The notes under the pieces were generated by a model. That model saw only the letters and a program-made list of their open reading frames with translations, had not been told where the DNA came from and made no database searches. A DNA stretch of 34,759 bases. Source: Osedax symbiont Rs1. Lineage in GTDB: Bacteria; Pseudomonadota; Gammaproteobacteria; Pseudomonadales; Balneatricaceae. The stretch covers positions 1 through 34,759 of the forward strand of contig ASZJ01000120.1 in NCBI GenBank assembly GCA_000416275.1. The letters run 5' to 3'. The translations under genes were made by a program, and so were the position numbers. Shown here in pieces: positions 16,957 through 25,875 of the stretch (position 1 is the first letter of the stretch; every line of letters starts with the position of its first letter).

Positions 16957-17486
16957 ATTATAATTAGTGCGATGTTTACAGCTGGCGTTCTGAGCTATCT
17001 CCGGGGGTGAGTAGAAAAAGTGATGCTCTGCCTGCGCTGGAAATCTCATTAAGCATACAGTTTCTCAGTGTGTTAGAGGTGTGTGATTTTTTTAGAGGCT
17101 CCTAAATAGTTGGAAGTTAAATTGGCAGTGGGCTCTTAGCTATATCAATCATATTCCTGAATCAGTGGCTACACTTTGTCATGTTGCGTAAGCTTTTGAT
17201 TGTACGGAGGTTAGAGGTATAGTCACTGGGCTGATAAGTTTTATGCATGCATTTATTTGGCGAATACAGGACGTATATGAGCTCACAGTTAAGATTATTT
17301 GATTTCACCGTAAAACCAATACCTTACGATCTGTATTTACTTTGAAGACGCGGATTCAGGTATAGTGCAGTACATTTGTAGCATCGTTGCAATTTAATGC
17401 GGAAATAACGATCTTGCTCCTTTAGCGTCTGCAGTCATATAGCTAACGGGTTTAAAAATATAGTTACAATTTTAAATGGTAAATTA
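16942..17486. other. Gap between sohB and psrA-like gene
   Basis: This 545-bp gap contains the end of the 8-mer repeat (to 16956), the family-1 element copy C (17156-17360) and about 125 bp of upstream region for the regulator gene. No CAAAC-N-GTTTG type PsrA operator is seen before the regulator. Confidence 0.65.
17156..17360 (+). mobile_element. Family-1 MITE-like element, copy C (205 bp, longest)
   Basis: It begins CCTGAATCAGTGGCTACA and ends GAAGACGCGGATTCAGG. It contains both segments that are separately missing from copies A and B: the CTTTTGATTGTACGGAGG region and the TGCATTTATTTGGCGAATAC region. It is therefore the most complete copy, although its termini have diverged more. No matching 5-bp flanks are seen. 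Confidence 0.65.
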
Positions 17487-18146
17487 ATGGCTCAATCTAA
17501 AACAGCGAAGCAAATATTAGATGCCGCAGAAGCGTTGTTTGCCGAGCAGGGGTTTATTGAAACAACCATGCGCCAGATAACTTATAACGCCAATGTTAAT
17601 TTAGCGGCGATAAACTATCATTTTGGCTCAAAGCAAGGTTTGATTCAGTCTGTTGCCGAGCAATTCTTACGTCCTTTTTCAAATTATATTGACCAGGCGC
17701 TTATTGAGCGCGCCAATATGTTAGATAAAAGCTCGGTGAAAATGGAAGAGTTGCTAGAGTTGTTAATGCGAGCTCTGCTGCGTGTCGATCAAGAGAATAC
17801 TCATTCATTGTTAATGTTCACTCGTTTACTTGAATTGGCGTACATGAAAAATCAAGGCGAGCTACGTGAGTTCATCATTGGTCGCTACGGGTCTAAATTA
17901 AAACCATTTATCACCTTGATACGTGCGCAATCTGCTTTAATGGAAGAAGATGAGTTTTTTTGGCGATTACATTTTGTCATGGGCTCGGTGATATTCACTT
18001 TGTCTAACTTTACGATGTTATCAGCAATTGAAAAGAAAAAATTTAATTCGGAAGCAGAAATAGAGCGTATTTTGCACCGTATGGTGCCAGTCCTAAGTGC
18101 CGGCATGCAAGCACGTGGTGACAAGTTGTATTTCAGTCGTTTATAG
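17487..18146 (+). CDS. psrA: TetR-family transcriptional regulator, PsrA-like
   Basis: This 219-residue TetR regulator has its helix-turn-helix at about 29-48 (MRQITYNANVNLAAINYHFG). The start MAQSKTAKQILDAAEALFAEQGF and GSKQGLIQSV...FLRPF closely resemble Pseudomonas PsrA as I recall it. So does the C-terminal ligand domain, with FFWRLHFVMGSVIFTLSNF and MVPVLSAGM. PsrA is a fatty-acid-responsive repressor/activator of beta-oxidation genes. In Pseudomonas psrA lies next to nagZ, and here nagZ follows by 41 bp, which supports the call. An acyl-CoA oxidation cluster with etfBA is in the same window, but no PsrA-type operator was found in front of it, so regulation of that cluster is speculative. 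Confidence 0.82.
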   Translation: MAQSKTAKQILDAAEALFAEQGFIETTMRQITYNANVNLAAINYHFGSKQGLIQSVAEQFLRPFSNYIDQALIERANMLDKSSVKMEELLELLMRALLRVDQENTHSLLMFTRLLELAYMKNQGELREFIIGRYGSKLKPFITLIRAQSALMEEDEFFWRLHFVMGSVIFTLSNFTMLSAIEKKKFNSEAEIERILHRMVPVLSAGMQARGDKLYFSRL

Positions 18147-18187
18147 TCCTTTCTGCTTTTAGTCAATAAAAAATTATAGGTTTAATT

Positions 18188-19210
18188 ATGTCATACGGCC
18201 GATTAATGTTGGATGTTGCCGGTTTGTCTTTAACGTCGGCCGAACGCGATGTATTACGGCAAGATTATGTTGGAGGCTTGATTCTATTCGCGCGTAACTA
18301 TCAGAGTAGAGGGCAGCTCGCTGATTTAATTGCCGACATCAGAGAGCAAAACAAAAAAATTGTTATCGCTGTCGATCAAGAAGGTGGCAGAGTGCAGCGC
18401 TTTCGGGAAGAGTTTGTATTGTTGCCGCCAATGGAATCGCTGCATGTTTCCTATCAAAAAGATTCAGTACTTGCCTTAGAGCAAGCGACTGAGCTTGGCT
18501 GGTTGATGGCTACAGAGCTTACTGGCATGGATATAGACATAAGTTTTGCCCCAGTGCTGGATTTGCATTGGGCGCAGAGTAAAGTGATAGGTAATAGATC
18601 ATTTGGCGCTAGTCATAAACAGGTGGCAGCCCTCGCCACCTGTTTTATTAAGGGGATGCGCGCCGCAGGTATGTGTGCAACCGGTAAACATTTTCCGGGG
18701 CATGGTTGGGCTGTCGCTGATTCTCATATAGAGGTGGCCATTGATGACCGGCCTTTTGCCAGCATTGAGCAAAATGATATGCAGCCATTTATCGCCCTCA
18801 TTGAATCGGGTTTGGATGCTGTGATGCCGGCGCATGTCATATACTCGCAAGTAGACAGTAAGCCCGCTGGCTTCTCAAAAATTTGGCTACAGCACATATT
18901 GCGAACTAAGCTTAAGTTTGAAGGAGTGGTGTTTAGTGACGACCTTAATATGAGTGGCGCCAATGTGATCAGTGAAGGTGTCCAGCTGCCCTTTTCTGCA
19001 AGAGCCGCAGCGGCGCTTGACGCGGGGTGCGACACCGTCTTAGTGTGTAATAATCCGGATGGCGCCAGGCAGGTTTTGGAATATCTGGTGGACAATAATA
19101 TAGATAAGTCCCACCGGTTAGGGAAAATGCGCCGTCATATAAAAGCCAGTGACTCGGATCGGTTTGCAAGGGCCGAACGCATCGCAGCTAATTTGTGTGA
19201 TCTATGTTAA
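18188..19210 (+). CDS. nagZ: Beta-N-acetylglucosaminidase NagZ
   Basis: This 340-residue cytoplasmic glycoside hydrolase of family 3 removes N-acetylglucosamine from anhydro-muropeptides during cell-wall recycling, a step that controls AmpC induction in some bacteria. Signatures are VDQEGGRVQRF (62-72), the NagZ general acid/base loop KHFPGHG...DSH (167-180) and FSDDLNMSGA (249-258), which holds the nucleophilic Asp. No signal peptide is present, as expected for NagZ, and the length matches E. coli NagZ (341). It is likely cotranscribed with the PsrA-like gene. An 11-bp perfect hairpin followed by a T tract is embedded at codons 144-153. Confidence 0.95.
   Translation: MSYGRLMLDVAGLSLTSAERDVLRQDYVGGLILFARNYQSRGQLADLIADIREQNKKIVIAVDQEGGRVQRFREEFVLLPPMESLHVSYQKDSVLALEQATELGWLMATELTGMDIDISFAPVLDLHWAQSKVIGNRSFGASHKQVAALATCFIKGMRAAGMCATGKHFPGHGWAVADSHIEVAIDDRPFASIEQNDMQPFIALIESGLDAVMPAHVIYSQVDSKPAGFSKIWLQHILRTKLKFEGVVFSDDLNMSGANVISEGVQLPFSARAAAALDAGCDTVLVCNNPDGARQVLEYLVDNNIDKSHRLGKMRRHIKASDSDRFARAERIAANLCDLC
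18617..18649 (+). repeat. Terminator-like hairpin within nagZ
   Basis: AAACAGGTGGC (18617-18627) is exactly complementary to GCCACCTGTTT (18635-18645). The loop is 7 bases and TTTTATT follows the stem. It has the form of an intrinsic terminator on the plus strand but lies in mid-gene, before the catalytic loop. Activity is not known. Confidence 0.7.
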
Positions 19211-19824
19211 AGAACCTCTAAAGAGATTGTCGCAGAAGACCAGCGAACGATGGTAAGGCTGAGCGGTTGGAGTGAAGATCACAGCTTTAGCTGGCGAGGG
19301 GGGGTAATAAAAATTGCTAAAATAGCGGTGTCAGCGTGGCTCTCTTTATGGGGGTTATAGTTATTCTTGCTCAAATTTATAATCTGATCATACTTTTCTT
19401 TTCTGCATTAATAGTAAGCCATTCACCTTAAATAACCGTTAAGAGGCCTCTGCATAACGTTGCGAGCGCAGTAGGTATGCAGAGGTCTCGTTAAGTTTGT
19501 CATCAACTATTAATCCTGGTGAGGATCGCTATTCTTTTTCCATAAACAGGGTTTATCTGGAGAAGTTTTTGATATGTGATGATAGCGCCGATAAGTGTCT
19601 TCTCTATTTTGTGTTCAATTGAGGTGCGTTGCGATTTATAAATAAAATCCTGTAAAAATCAAACAGAAGGCAGGCCTAATAGCGGCGGGCGAAATATTCA
19701 GATTAGCTCTGAAATAGTCAGAATTGCGGGTAAATTAGCCTAAACAGGTATCCCAGTGCCTGGTTATAGGATAAAATGGCCCACTTTTTTATATTAACTG
19801 TTGTTTAGTTTGAGATCCCCATTT
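19211..19824. other. Gap between nagZ and lepA
   Basis: In these 614 bp no gene is supported. A 47-bp family-2 palindrome with perfect GTTAA flanks lies at 19443-19489. The region before 19800 is AT-rich and should include the lepA promoter, but no clear hexamer pair was assigned. Confidence 0.65.
19443..19489. mobile_element. Family-2 palindromic element with 5-bp target duplication (47 bp)
   Basis: GAGGCCTCTGCAT (19443-19455) pairs with ATGCAGAGGTCTC (19477-19489) with one G-T wobble. The inner sequence AACGTTGCGAGCG matches the right arm of the long copy at 14876-15037, so this is an internally deleted relative. GTTAA lies immediately on both sides (19438-19442 and 19490-19494), a perfect 5-bp direct repeat as expected from transposition. 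Confidence 0.72.
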
Positions 19825-21624
19825 GTGAGCACCCTAGATCATATTCGAAATTTTTCAATTATTGCCCATATAGATCATGGCAAATCAACTTTATCTGACC
19901 GCTTCATCCAGCATTGCGGTGGTTTGTCTGATCGTGAAATGGCGGCTCAAGTTCTTGATTCAATGGATATTGAACGGGAACGTGGGATTACCATTAAAGC
20001 GCAAAGCGTCACGTTGAATTACGATGCTAAAGACGGTAAAACCTATCAACTAAATTTTATTGATACTCCAGGGCATGTAGATTTTTCCTATGAAGTGTCA
20101 CGCTCTCTCGCTGCTTGTGAAGGCGCTTTGTTAGTGGTTGATGCGGCACAAGGCGTTGAGGCTCAATCAGTGGCGAACTGTTATACAGCTCTTGAACAAG
20201 GTTTGGAGGTGCTGCCGATACTCAATAAAATGGATTTGCCCCAGGCAGACCCTGAGCGAGTGCAAGAGGAAATCGAAGAAGTTATAGGTATTGATGCAAC
20301 GGACGTAGTGTTGTGTTCTGCAAAAAGTGGTTTGGGTATTGAGGATGTGTTGGAAAAATTAGTCAGCACAATTCCGCCACCAGAAGGTGATGTTAATGCT
20401 GATCTGCAAGCGCTAATTATTGATTCTTGGTTTGATCCCTATCTAGGCGTGGTTTCTTTAGTGCGGGTTAAAAATGGTTCGATTCGCAAGAAAGACAAAA
20501 TATATATGAAAACCACAGGCCAAACTTATACAGTTGATTCTGTCGGAGTCTTTACCCCAAAGAGGACCCCGGTTGATGTACTGCAAGCTGGAGAAGTGGG
20601 TTTTGTGGTCGCTGGCATCAAAGATATTCACGGCGCTCCGGTTGGCGATACGATTACCCATATCAAAACCAAAGATGTCGATGCTTTAGCAGGTTTTAAA
20701 AAGGTACAACCACAAGTCTACGCGGGGCTATTCCCGACTAGCTCTGACGATTACGAAGATTTTCGAGAGGCTTTAGATAAGTTGCGTTTGAACGATGCAT
20801 CGCTGTTCTTTGAACCAGAGAGTTCCGATGCGCTTGGCTTCGGCTTTCGCTGTGGATTCCTCGGCATGTTGCACATGGAAATTATTCAAGAGCGACTAGA
20901 GCGGGAATACGACCTCGACTTGATAACCACAGCACCGACAGTTATCTATGAAGTCGAATTGCATAATGGCGATATTAAACAAATTGATAGTCCCTCTAAA
21001 TTACCCGATCCGGCCAGAATAAAAGGTATGCGCGAGCCTATCGTTAAAGCTAATATAATAGTGCCCCAAGAGTATTTAGGGCAAGTGATTGGTCTATGTG
21101 TCGAAAAACGTGGCGTGCAAAAGCATATGTTGTACGTAGGTAAACAAGTACAGATTTGTTACGAGTTACCGATGGCAGAAGTGGTTTTAGATTTCTTTGA
21201 TCGTTTAAAGTCAGTCAGTCGCGGTTACGCATCTTTAGAGTATAATTTTGTGCGTTTTGAACCGGCCGAGCTAGTGAGAATGGATGTGTTGATTAACGCT
21301 GAAAAAGTAGATGCACTATCCCTCATATTGCACAAGTCTAATTCTCAATACCGCGGTCGTTTACTGTGTGAAAAGATGAAAGAACTGATCCCTAGGCAAA
21401 TGTTCGATGTGGCTATTCAAGCAGCATTAGGTGGAAAAATCATAGCGCGTACGACTGTCAAAGCACTGCGTAAAAACGTCATTGCTAAATGTTACGGTGG
21501 CGATGTCAGCCGTAAGAAAAAACTACTGCAAAAGCAGAAAGCTGGTAAAAAGCGGATGAAGCAAGTAGGTAATGTTGAAATACCTCAAGCGGCTTTCCTC
21601 GCAGTACTGAAAATTGATAGCTAA
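19825..21624 (+). CDS. lepA: Elongation factor 4 (LepA)
   Basis: This ribosome-binding GTPase affects translation under stress and during initiation or biogenesis. The G1 motif is AHIDHGKST (residues 14-22), with DTPGHV, NKMDLP and SAKSG following. The LepA-specific C-terminal domain ([14 protein letters not shown]...[43 protein letters not shown]) is complete. The GTG at 19825 ([19 protein letters not shown]) is chosen over an in-frame TTG at 19801. It gives 599 residues, exactly the E. coli length, and aligns with known N termini, while the TTG has no ribosome-binding site. lepB follows by 78 bp, the usual pair. Confidence 0.96.
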   Translation: MSTLDHIRNFSIIAHIDHGKSTLSDRFIQHCGGLSDREMAAQVLDSMDIERERGITIKAQSVTLNYDAKDGKTYQLNFIDTPGHVDFSYEVSRSLAACEGALLVVDAAQGVEAQSVANCYTALEQGLEVLPILNKMDLPQADPERVQEEIEEVIGIDATDVVLCSAKSGLGIEDVLEKLVSTIPPPEGDVNADLQALIIDSWFDPYLGVVSLVRVKNGSIRKKDKIYMKTTGQTYTVDSVGVFTPKRTPVDVLQAGEVGFVVAGIKDIHGAPVGDTITHIKTKDVDALAGFKKVQPQVYAGLFPTSSDDYEDFREALDKLRLNDASLFFEPESSDALGFGFRCGFLGMLHMEIIQERLEREYDLDLITTAPTVIYEVELHNGDIKQIDSPSKLPDPARIKGMREPIVKANIIVPQEYLGQVIGLCVEKRGVQKHMLYVGKQVQICYELPMAEVVLDFFDRLKSVSRGYASLEYNFVRFEPAELVRMDVLINAEKVDALSLILHKSNSQYRGRLLCEKMKELIPRQMFDVAIQAALGGKIIARTTVKALRKNVIAKCYGGDVSRKKKLLQKQKAGKKRMKQVGNVEIPQAAFLAVLKIDS

Positions 21625-21702
21625 ATTTTTTAGCAATCAGCAGCTCAGAAAGTGTGTGGTTTAGTAAATCATCCAGATAAAAACGAGAATTAAGGACATT
21701 TA

Positions 21703-22515
21703 ATGAATTTTGATTTTGCCCTAGTATTAGTGGTGTTGACGTTAGTGGCCGGTATTGGCTGGTTTATTGATAAGGTTTGGTTCGCCAGTGATAGGCAAGA
21801 TAGAGTCGATGTCGCGATACAGCAAGCTGCTGAAAAATTGACTGGTGACTTAACCGAAGAGCAAATTAAAGCAGTCGAAAATTTACCGATGTGGGCTGAT
21901 TTAGCGTGTTCAATGTTCCCGGTGTTAGCATTTGTTTTAGTGTTGCGCTCGTTTATTGTTGAGCCGTTTCAAATTCCATCAGGGTCAATGATCCCCACGT
22001 TAAAGGTGGGTGATTTTATCTTGGTGAATAAATTTAGTTACGGTTTAAGGTTGCCGGTACTTAATACTAAAATATTCCCGATCGGTGATCCGCAGCGTGG
22101 CGATGTAGTGGTGTTTAAATTTCCTAATGATCCATCTATTAACTATATAAAGCGCTTAGTCGGTGTTCCCGGAGATGTGATCAGCTATCGTAACAAAACA
22201 ATCTTCGTTAACGGAGTTGCTCAGCAGCAGACCTTTATCGCTGATCTTCCGCCAAATGTACTACTGTCAGAAAACTTATCAGGTGTCGAACATCAGATAA
22301 ACATAACGCCTTTTAAGCCTGCTGTGTCAGGCGAGTGGACAGTACCTGAAGGCAGGTACTTTGTGATGGGTGATAATCGAGATAACAGTAATGATAGTCG
22401 CTATTGGCAGTTTGTTCCCGACTCGTTAATGGTAGGTAAAGCCTTTGCTGTATGGATGTTTTGGAAAGAGCGTTTAAGTTTCCCAGATTTCACCCAGGGA
22501 CGCTTAATTAAGTAA
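21703..22515 (+). CDS. lepB: Signal peptidase I
   Basis: This 270-residue inner-membrane enzyme removes signal peptides from secreted proteins. Transmembrane segments are at about 4-22 and 66-83. Catalytic Ser95 is in IPSGSMIPTLKVGDFILVNKF and Lys150 in NYIKRLVGVPGD. The GDNRDNSNDSRYWQFVP block follows near the C terminus. The length is shorter than E. coli LepB (324) but normal for many gammaproteobacteria. It is downstream of lepA and probably cotranscribed with it. Confidence 0.97.
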   Translation: MNFDFALVLVVLTLVAGIGWFIDKVWFASDRQDRVDVAIQQAAEKLTGDLTEEQIKAVENLPMWADLACSMFPVLAFVLVLRSFIVEPFQIPSGSMIPTLKVGDFILVNKFSYGLRLPVLNTKIFPIGDPQRGDVVVFKFPNDPSINYIKRLVGVPGDVISYRNKTIFVNGVAQQQTFIADLPPNVLLSENLSGVEHQINITPFKPAVSGEWTVPEGRYFVMGDNRDNSNDSRYWQFVPDSLMVGKAFAVWMFWKERLSFPDFTQGRLIK

Positions 22516-22944
22516 TTTAAATTGGCTAGCTGTTTTGCTTAGCGTCAATAGGGATGCTCTCTATAACGACACCAGAGCAGTACATATAGTGTCATCGCTG
22601 TGTGAATAAGCGATAAATTTTCTGCAGACGCTAGCTCGTAAAAATTAAGATATATATGAGTAGATTGTTACAGAAGTGATTGAGAGCAAAGCAACTTTGC
22701 ACTCAATCACAAGGCTGGAATGCTCCACTCAGACCAGTACCACCAACTGCAAGAAATACTTCAGTTGTTTTTACCTCCCTGGATAGAGGGTGTTACGATA
22801 CCTTTTAAATGGGTTAATTATATAGTGCGAATTTAACTGAATTTGAAGTTTTCACTATTAATATACGTCTAAATTTGCGGTGCTCAGAAAAGAGTCATAG
22901 CAGGGCTAACTGCATATTTAGAACCAAGAAAGATGAAGTGAACA
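22516..22944. other. Gap between lepB and rnc
   Basis: In Pseudomonas a small DUF4845 membrane-protein gene sits between lepB and rnc. This 429-bp gap shows no such open frame. It holds a strong hairpin (22676-22710) and presumably an rnc promoter. Confidence 0.65.
22676..22710 (+). promoter_or_regulatory. Strong hairpin upstream of rnc
   Basis: GTGATTGAG (22676-22684) pairs with CTCAATCAC (22702-22710). After one A/A mismatch GCAAAG (22686-22691) pairs with CTTTGC (22695-22700), with loop CAA. No T tract follows, so it is not a standard terminator. E. coli rnc is autoregulated by RNase III cleavage of a leader hairpin, and a similar role here is a guess from position. Confidence 0.5.
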
Positions 22945-23637
22945 TTGATTATTAAGTCACCAGAAGTATTGATGCGTCGTATCAATTACCAGTTTCAAGA
23001 TGCAAGTCTTTGCGAGCTGGCTCTCACTCACCGTAGCTGTGGGAAGAAGAATAATGAGCGGTTAGAGTTCCTTGGGGATTCTATTGTAAATTTTGTGATT
23101 GCCGAAGATTTATTCAGACGCTTTCCGCTGGCAAAAGAAGGGCAGCTGAGTCGCTTGAGAGCGCAGATGGTCAAAGGCACAACGCTCGCCGAAATCGCCC
23201 GCGATATGAATATGGGTGATTACCTGCGTCTAGGTTCTGGAGAACTTAAAAGTGGTGGCTATCGTCGAGATTCGATCCTCGCCGATTCTGTTGAGTCGCT
23301 AATTGGGGCTATTTTTATCGATTCCGATATGGAGAATGTTAGAGAGCATATCCTCACTTGGTTTGAATCACGTCTTAAGGTATTGAGCCTAGATCAGACC
23401 ATGAAAGACTCTAAAACACGTCTGCAAGAGTATTTGCAAAGTAGGCGTCTGGCGCTACCGGATTATCACTTAGAGAACGTTGAAGGTGATGCTCACGATC
23501 AAACTTTTTATATCACTTGTACTATTTCTGAATTATCAATACCTACTAACGGTGTTGCCAGCAGCAGAAGACAAGCGGAACAAGAATCTGCAAAAGCTGC
23601 CCTTGAGCAGTTGAAACAACAGGGGGTGCGCTTATGA
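22945..23637 (+). CDS. rnc: Ribonuclease III
   Basis: This double-strand-specific endoribonuclease matures rRNA and processes structured mRNAs. The endonuclease signature [10 protein letters not shown] and DSVESLIGA place Glu38, Glu41, Asp45, Asp114 and Glu117 at exactly the E. coli numbering when the TTG at 22945 is used as start. This supports TTG over the in-frame ATG at 22972. The C-terminal dsRNA-binding domain (about 155-226) is [18 protein letters not shown]...[18 protein letters not shown]. Its stop overlaps the era start (ATGA), so the two are translationally coupled. Confidence 0.96.
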   Translation: MIIKSPEVLMRRINYQFQDASLCELALTHRSCGKKNNERLEFLGDSIVNFVIAEDLFRRFPLAKEGQLSRLRAQMVKGTTLAEIARDMNMGDYLRLGSGELKSGGYRRDSILADSVESLIGAIFIDSDMENVREHILTWFESRLKVLSLDQTMKDSKTRLQEYLQSRRLALPDYHLENVEGDAHDQTFYITCTISELSIPTNGVASSRRQAEQESAKAALEQLKQQGVRL

Positions 23638-24572
23638 GTGACAATCTTCTCAACGACTTTTTTACCGCCAAAGGCAAGTTAAATCAAAAATCTGGTTTTG
23701 TTGCAATAGTCGGTCGACCCAATATGGGCAAGTCGACCTTGATGAATAACATCCTTGGTCAGAAACTGAGTATAACTTCAAAAAAGCCACAAACGACTCG
23801 GCATCAAATTTTTGGTATTAAAACCGAAGGTGATCGTCAAGTGGTGTATGTTGATACCCCAGGTCTACATAAAGAAAAAGACATCGCACTCAATCGGTAC
23901 ATGAATAGAGCGGCGGTCGAAGCATTGCGTGGGGTTGATCTAGTGATTTTTATGATCGATAGAACCGCCTGGACAGAAGAGGATCAAATTGTCTTAGAAA
24001 AAGTAAAATACTCTGAATGTCCGGTGATCTTAGTGATCAATAAAGTCGACCAGCTGAACAACAAAAACGACTTATTGCCGCAGTTTGAAAAAGTATCGGC
24101 GATGATGGACTTTGCCGAAATCATGCCTGTTTCAGCTAAAACTGGAACCAATGTCGATAAGTTGGAAAGCTTGATCAACCGTTATATGCCCGAGGGTGAG
24201 CACCACTTTCCAGAGGATCAAATCACCGACAAAAGTGGCCGCTTCATGGTGGCTGAAATTGTCCGTGAAAAAGTGATGCGCAACGTGGGTGAGGAAGTTC
24301 CCTATGGAGCGACCGTTGAAATTGAAGAGTTTTATCGAGACGAAAACTTGCTGACCATTTCAGCGTTGGTGTTAGTTGAAAGAGAAGGGCAGAAGCGTAT
24401 CTTAATTGGCGATAAGGGTGATCGAATGAAAACCATTGGCCGAGATGCGCGTTTAGATATTGAAAAATTGTACGATACTAAAGTGATGCTTAAGCTTTGG
24501 GTGAAAGTGCGACGTGGTTGGGCTGATGACGAAAGAGCGCTACGTAGTTTAGGTTATCATTTAAATGAGTAG
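23634..24572 (+). CDS. era: GTPase Era
   Basis: This 312-residue GTPase acts in 30S subunit maturation by binding the 3' end of 16S rRNA. The G1 loop GRPNMGKST (27-35) has Met where Val is usual (GRPNVGKS), a mild change. DTPGLH, INKVDQL and SAKTG complete the G domain. The C-terminal KH domain (about 215-300) has [22 protein letters not shown]. The start overlaps the rnc stop by 4 bp; recO starts 23 bp after its stop. Confidence 0.97.
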   Translation: MSDNLLNDFFTAKGKLNQKSGFVAIVGRPNMGKSTLMNNILGQKLSITSKKPQTTRHQIFGIKTEGDRQVVYVDTPGLHKEKDIALNRYMNRAAVEALRGVDLVIFMIDRTAWTEEDQIVLEKVKYSECPVILVINKVDQLNNKNDLLPQFEKVSAMMDFAEIMPVSAKTGTNVDKLESLINRYMPEGEHHFPEDQITDKSGRFMVAEIVREKVMRNVGEEVPYGATVEIEEFYRDENLLTISALVLVEREGQKRILIGDKGDRMKTIGRDARLDIEKLYDTKVMLKLWVKVRRGWADDERALRSLGYHLNE

Positions 24573-24595
24573 CGAAAAACTTTCTAGGTGATCTA

Positions 24596-25321
24596 TTGGA
24601 TTATCGCATAGCAGGGCAAGCGGCCTTTGTTTTACACACTAGGCCGTATCGAGACACCAGTGCGCTGGTTGATGTCTTTACTTTAGAGCACGGCAGACTT
24701 TGTACTGTCAGCAGGGGGATGCGCAGGCCCCATTCAAAAAACCGCGCTATATTGCAGCCTTTTGTTCCTCTACAAATAGGCTGGCAAGGCCGAAATGAGC
24801 TAAAAACCTTAACCTTAGCTGAGAGTACCGGGCATCTTGGTCTGCTGACCGGTAAAGCGCTTATTTGTGGCTTATATGCCAATGAATTACTGCAAAAACT
24901 ATTGCCAGTATTTGACCCTCATCCCAAATTATTTGTTTATTATCAATACTTAATTACGGCTTTAATTGCCCAAGATATTGAAATTCCACTGCGCATATTT
25001 GAACGTAAGCTGCTGCTTGAATTAGGCTATGGCATCGATCTTTCGTCAATTTCAGCAGATTCAATTTATTATATTAACCCCGGCAAACTTGTATTAGAAA
25101 AAATCGTCACTATAGAAGGTAGAGATCGCAGCAAGTGCTTTTACGGTGAACATTTACAGGCGATCAATAATGATGATTACGAAAGTATCCAAGTGAGGCG
25201 CGCCGCGAAACGTTATATGCGCTGGCAAATAGACATATTGTTGGACGGAAAAGTCTTAAATAGCCGGGATTTGTTAAAACCTGCCCTAGGGGCCCCTGAA
25301 CAACCGACATCCACCCCGTAG
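24596..25321 (+). CDS. recO: DNA repair protein RecO
   Basis: This 241-residue protein helps RecA load on SSB-coated single-stranded DNA in the RecFOR pathway. It has the N-terminal OB fold (AAFVLHTRPYRDTSALVDVFT...GRLCTVSRGMRRPHSKNRAILQPFVPL), the helical part (YANELLQKLLPVFDPHPKLFVYYQ), and LRIFERKLLLELGYGIDL. No zinc-finger cysteines are evident, as in E. coli RecO. It starts at TTG with AGGTGA just upstream; no in-frame ATG precedes the conserved N terminus. It is third in the rnc-era-recO operon. Confidence 0.93.
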   Translation: MDYRIAGQAAFVLHTRPYRDTSALVDVFTLEHGRLCTVSRGMRRPHSKNRAILQPFVPLQIGWQGRNELKTLTLAESTGHLGLLTGKALICGLYANELLQKLLPVFDPHPKLFVYYQYLITALIAQDIEIPLRIFERKLLLELGYGIDLSSISADSIYYINPGKLVLEKIVTIEGRDRSKCFYGEHLQAINNDDYESIQVRRAAKRYMRWQIDILLDGKVLNSRDLLKPALGAPEQPTSTP

Positions 25322-25392
25322 AGTGGCTCAATAGTCTGATTCGCTGATTCAGGTTACAGTCAAATTTAAGTAACAAGGCTTGGTGAACATAA

Positions 25393-25767
25393 ATGATTAA
25401 AGGTATAGGCACCGATATATTGGAAGTCGCCCGTGTGGAAAAGGCACTGGCTCGTACAAGTAAGTTAGCGGCGCGTATTCTCACTGCTAAAGAGTTACTG
25501 GATTTTCAAATAAGTACCCAAGCGGCTCGTTTTTTAGCGAAGCGTTTTGCCGCGAAAGAAGCGGTGGTTAAGGCCTTAGGTACCGGTATAGGTCACGGGG
25601 TTAGCTGGCAGCACATTGAAATTGAAAAAGATTCTTTAGGTAAACCTCTGATTACGCTCAATGGTGGAGCGTTAGATCGGTCGGAAATGCTCGGGGTAAC
25701 CCGTTGTTTTTTGTCTTACAGCGATGAGCGAGAATACATTGTGGCAATGGTCGTGTTGGAAGGCTAG
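25393..25767 (+). CDS. acpS: Holo-[acyl-carrier-protein] synthase
   Basis: This 124-residue AcpS-type phosphopantetheinyl transferase adds the 4'-phosphopantetheine arm to ACP. The two Mg-binding motifs are present: IGTDILEVARVE (Asp8) and RFAAKEAVVKALGTG (Glu56). The conserved SYSDEREYIVAMVV end is also there. The length is normal. It follows recO by 71 bp; in many gammaproteobacteria pdxJ lies between these two genes and is missing here. A terminator-like hairpin follows. Confidence 0.95.
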   Translation: MIKGIGTDILEVARVEKALARTSKLAARILTAKELLDFQISTQAARFLAKRFAAKEAVVKALGTGIGHGVSWQHIEIEKDSLGKPLITLNGGALDRSEMLGVTRCFLSYSDEREYIVAMVVLEG

Positions 25768-25777
25768 GATGCAAAAA

Positions 25778-25810
25778 ATGCTGTCGACTCAGCATCGACA
25801 GAGAGTTTTT
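25778..25810 (+). terminator. Terminator with overlapping alternative hairpin, acpS/cysM
   Basis: CTGTCGA (25781-25787) pairs with TCGACAG (25795-25801), with a 7-base loop and TTTTT at 25806-25810. A competing stem, ATGCTG (25778-25783) with CAGCAT (25790-25795), overlaps both arms, so the two folds exclude each other. Termination after acpS is likely; a switch controlling cysM would be inference. Confidence 0.6.
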
Positions 25811-25875
25811 ATCCATCATAAAATATTGAAAGAGCGCCGTTATGCAGCGTCTTCAGCAGACACATAGGTAATATT

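Noticed and set aside
17400-17486. PsrA operator (CAAAC-N-GTTTG type) in front of the PsrA-like gene, and in 1-148 before the thiolase
   Set aside because: No sequence close to the consensus was found in either region.
25340-25360. GCTGATTCAGG between recO and acpS as a solo end of a family-1 element
   Set aside because: Only about 10 bases match, too short to call a copy; mentioned only as a hint at the junction where pdxJ is missing.
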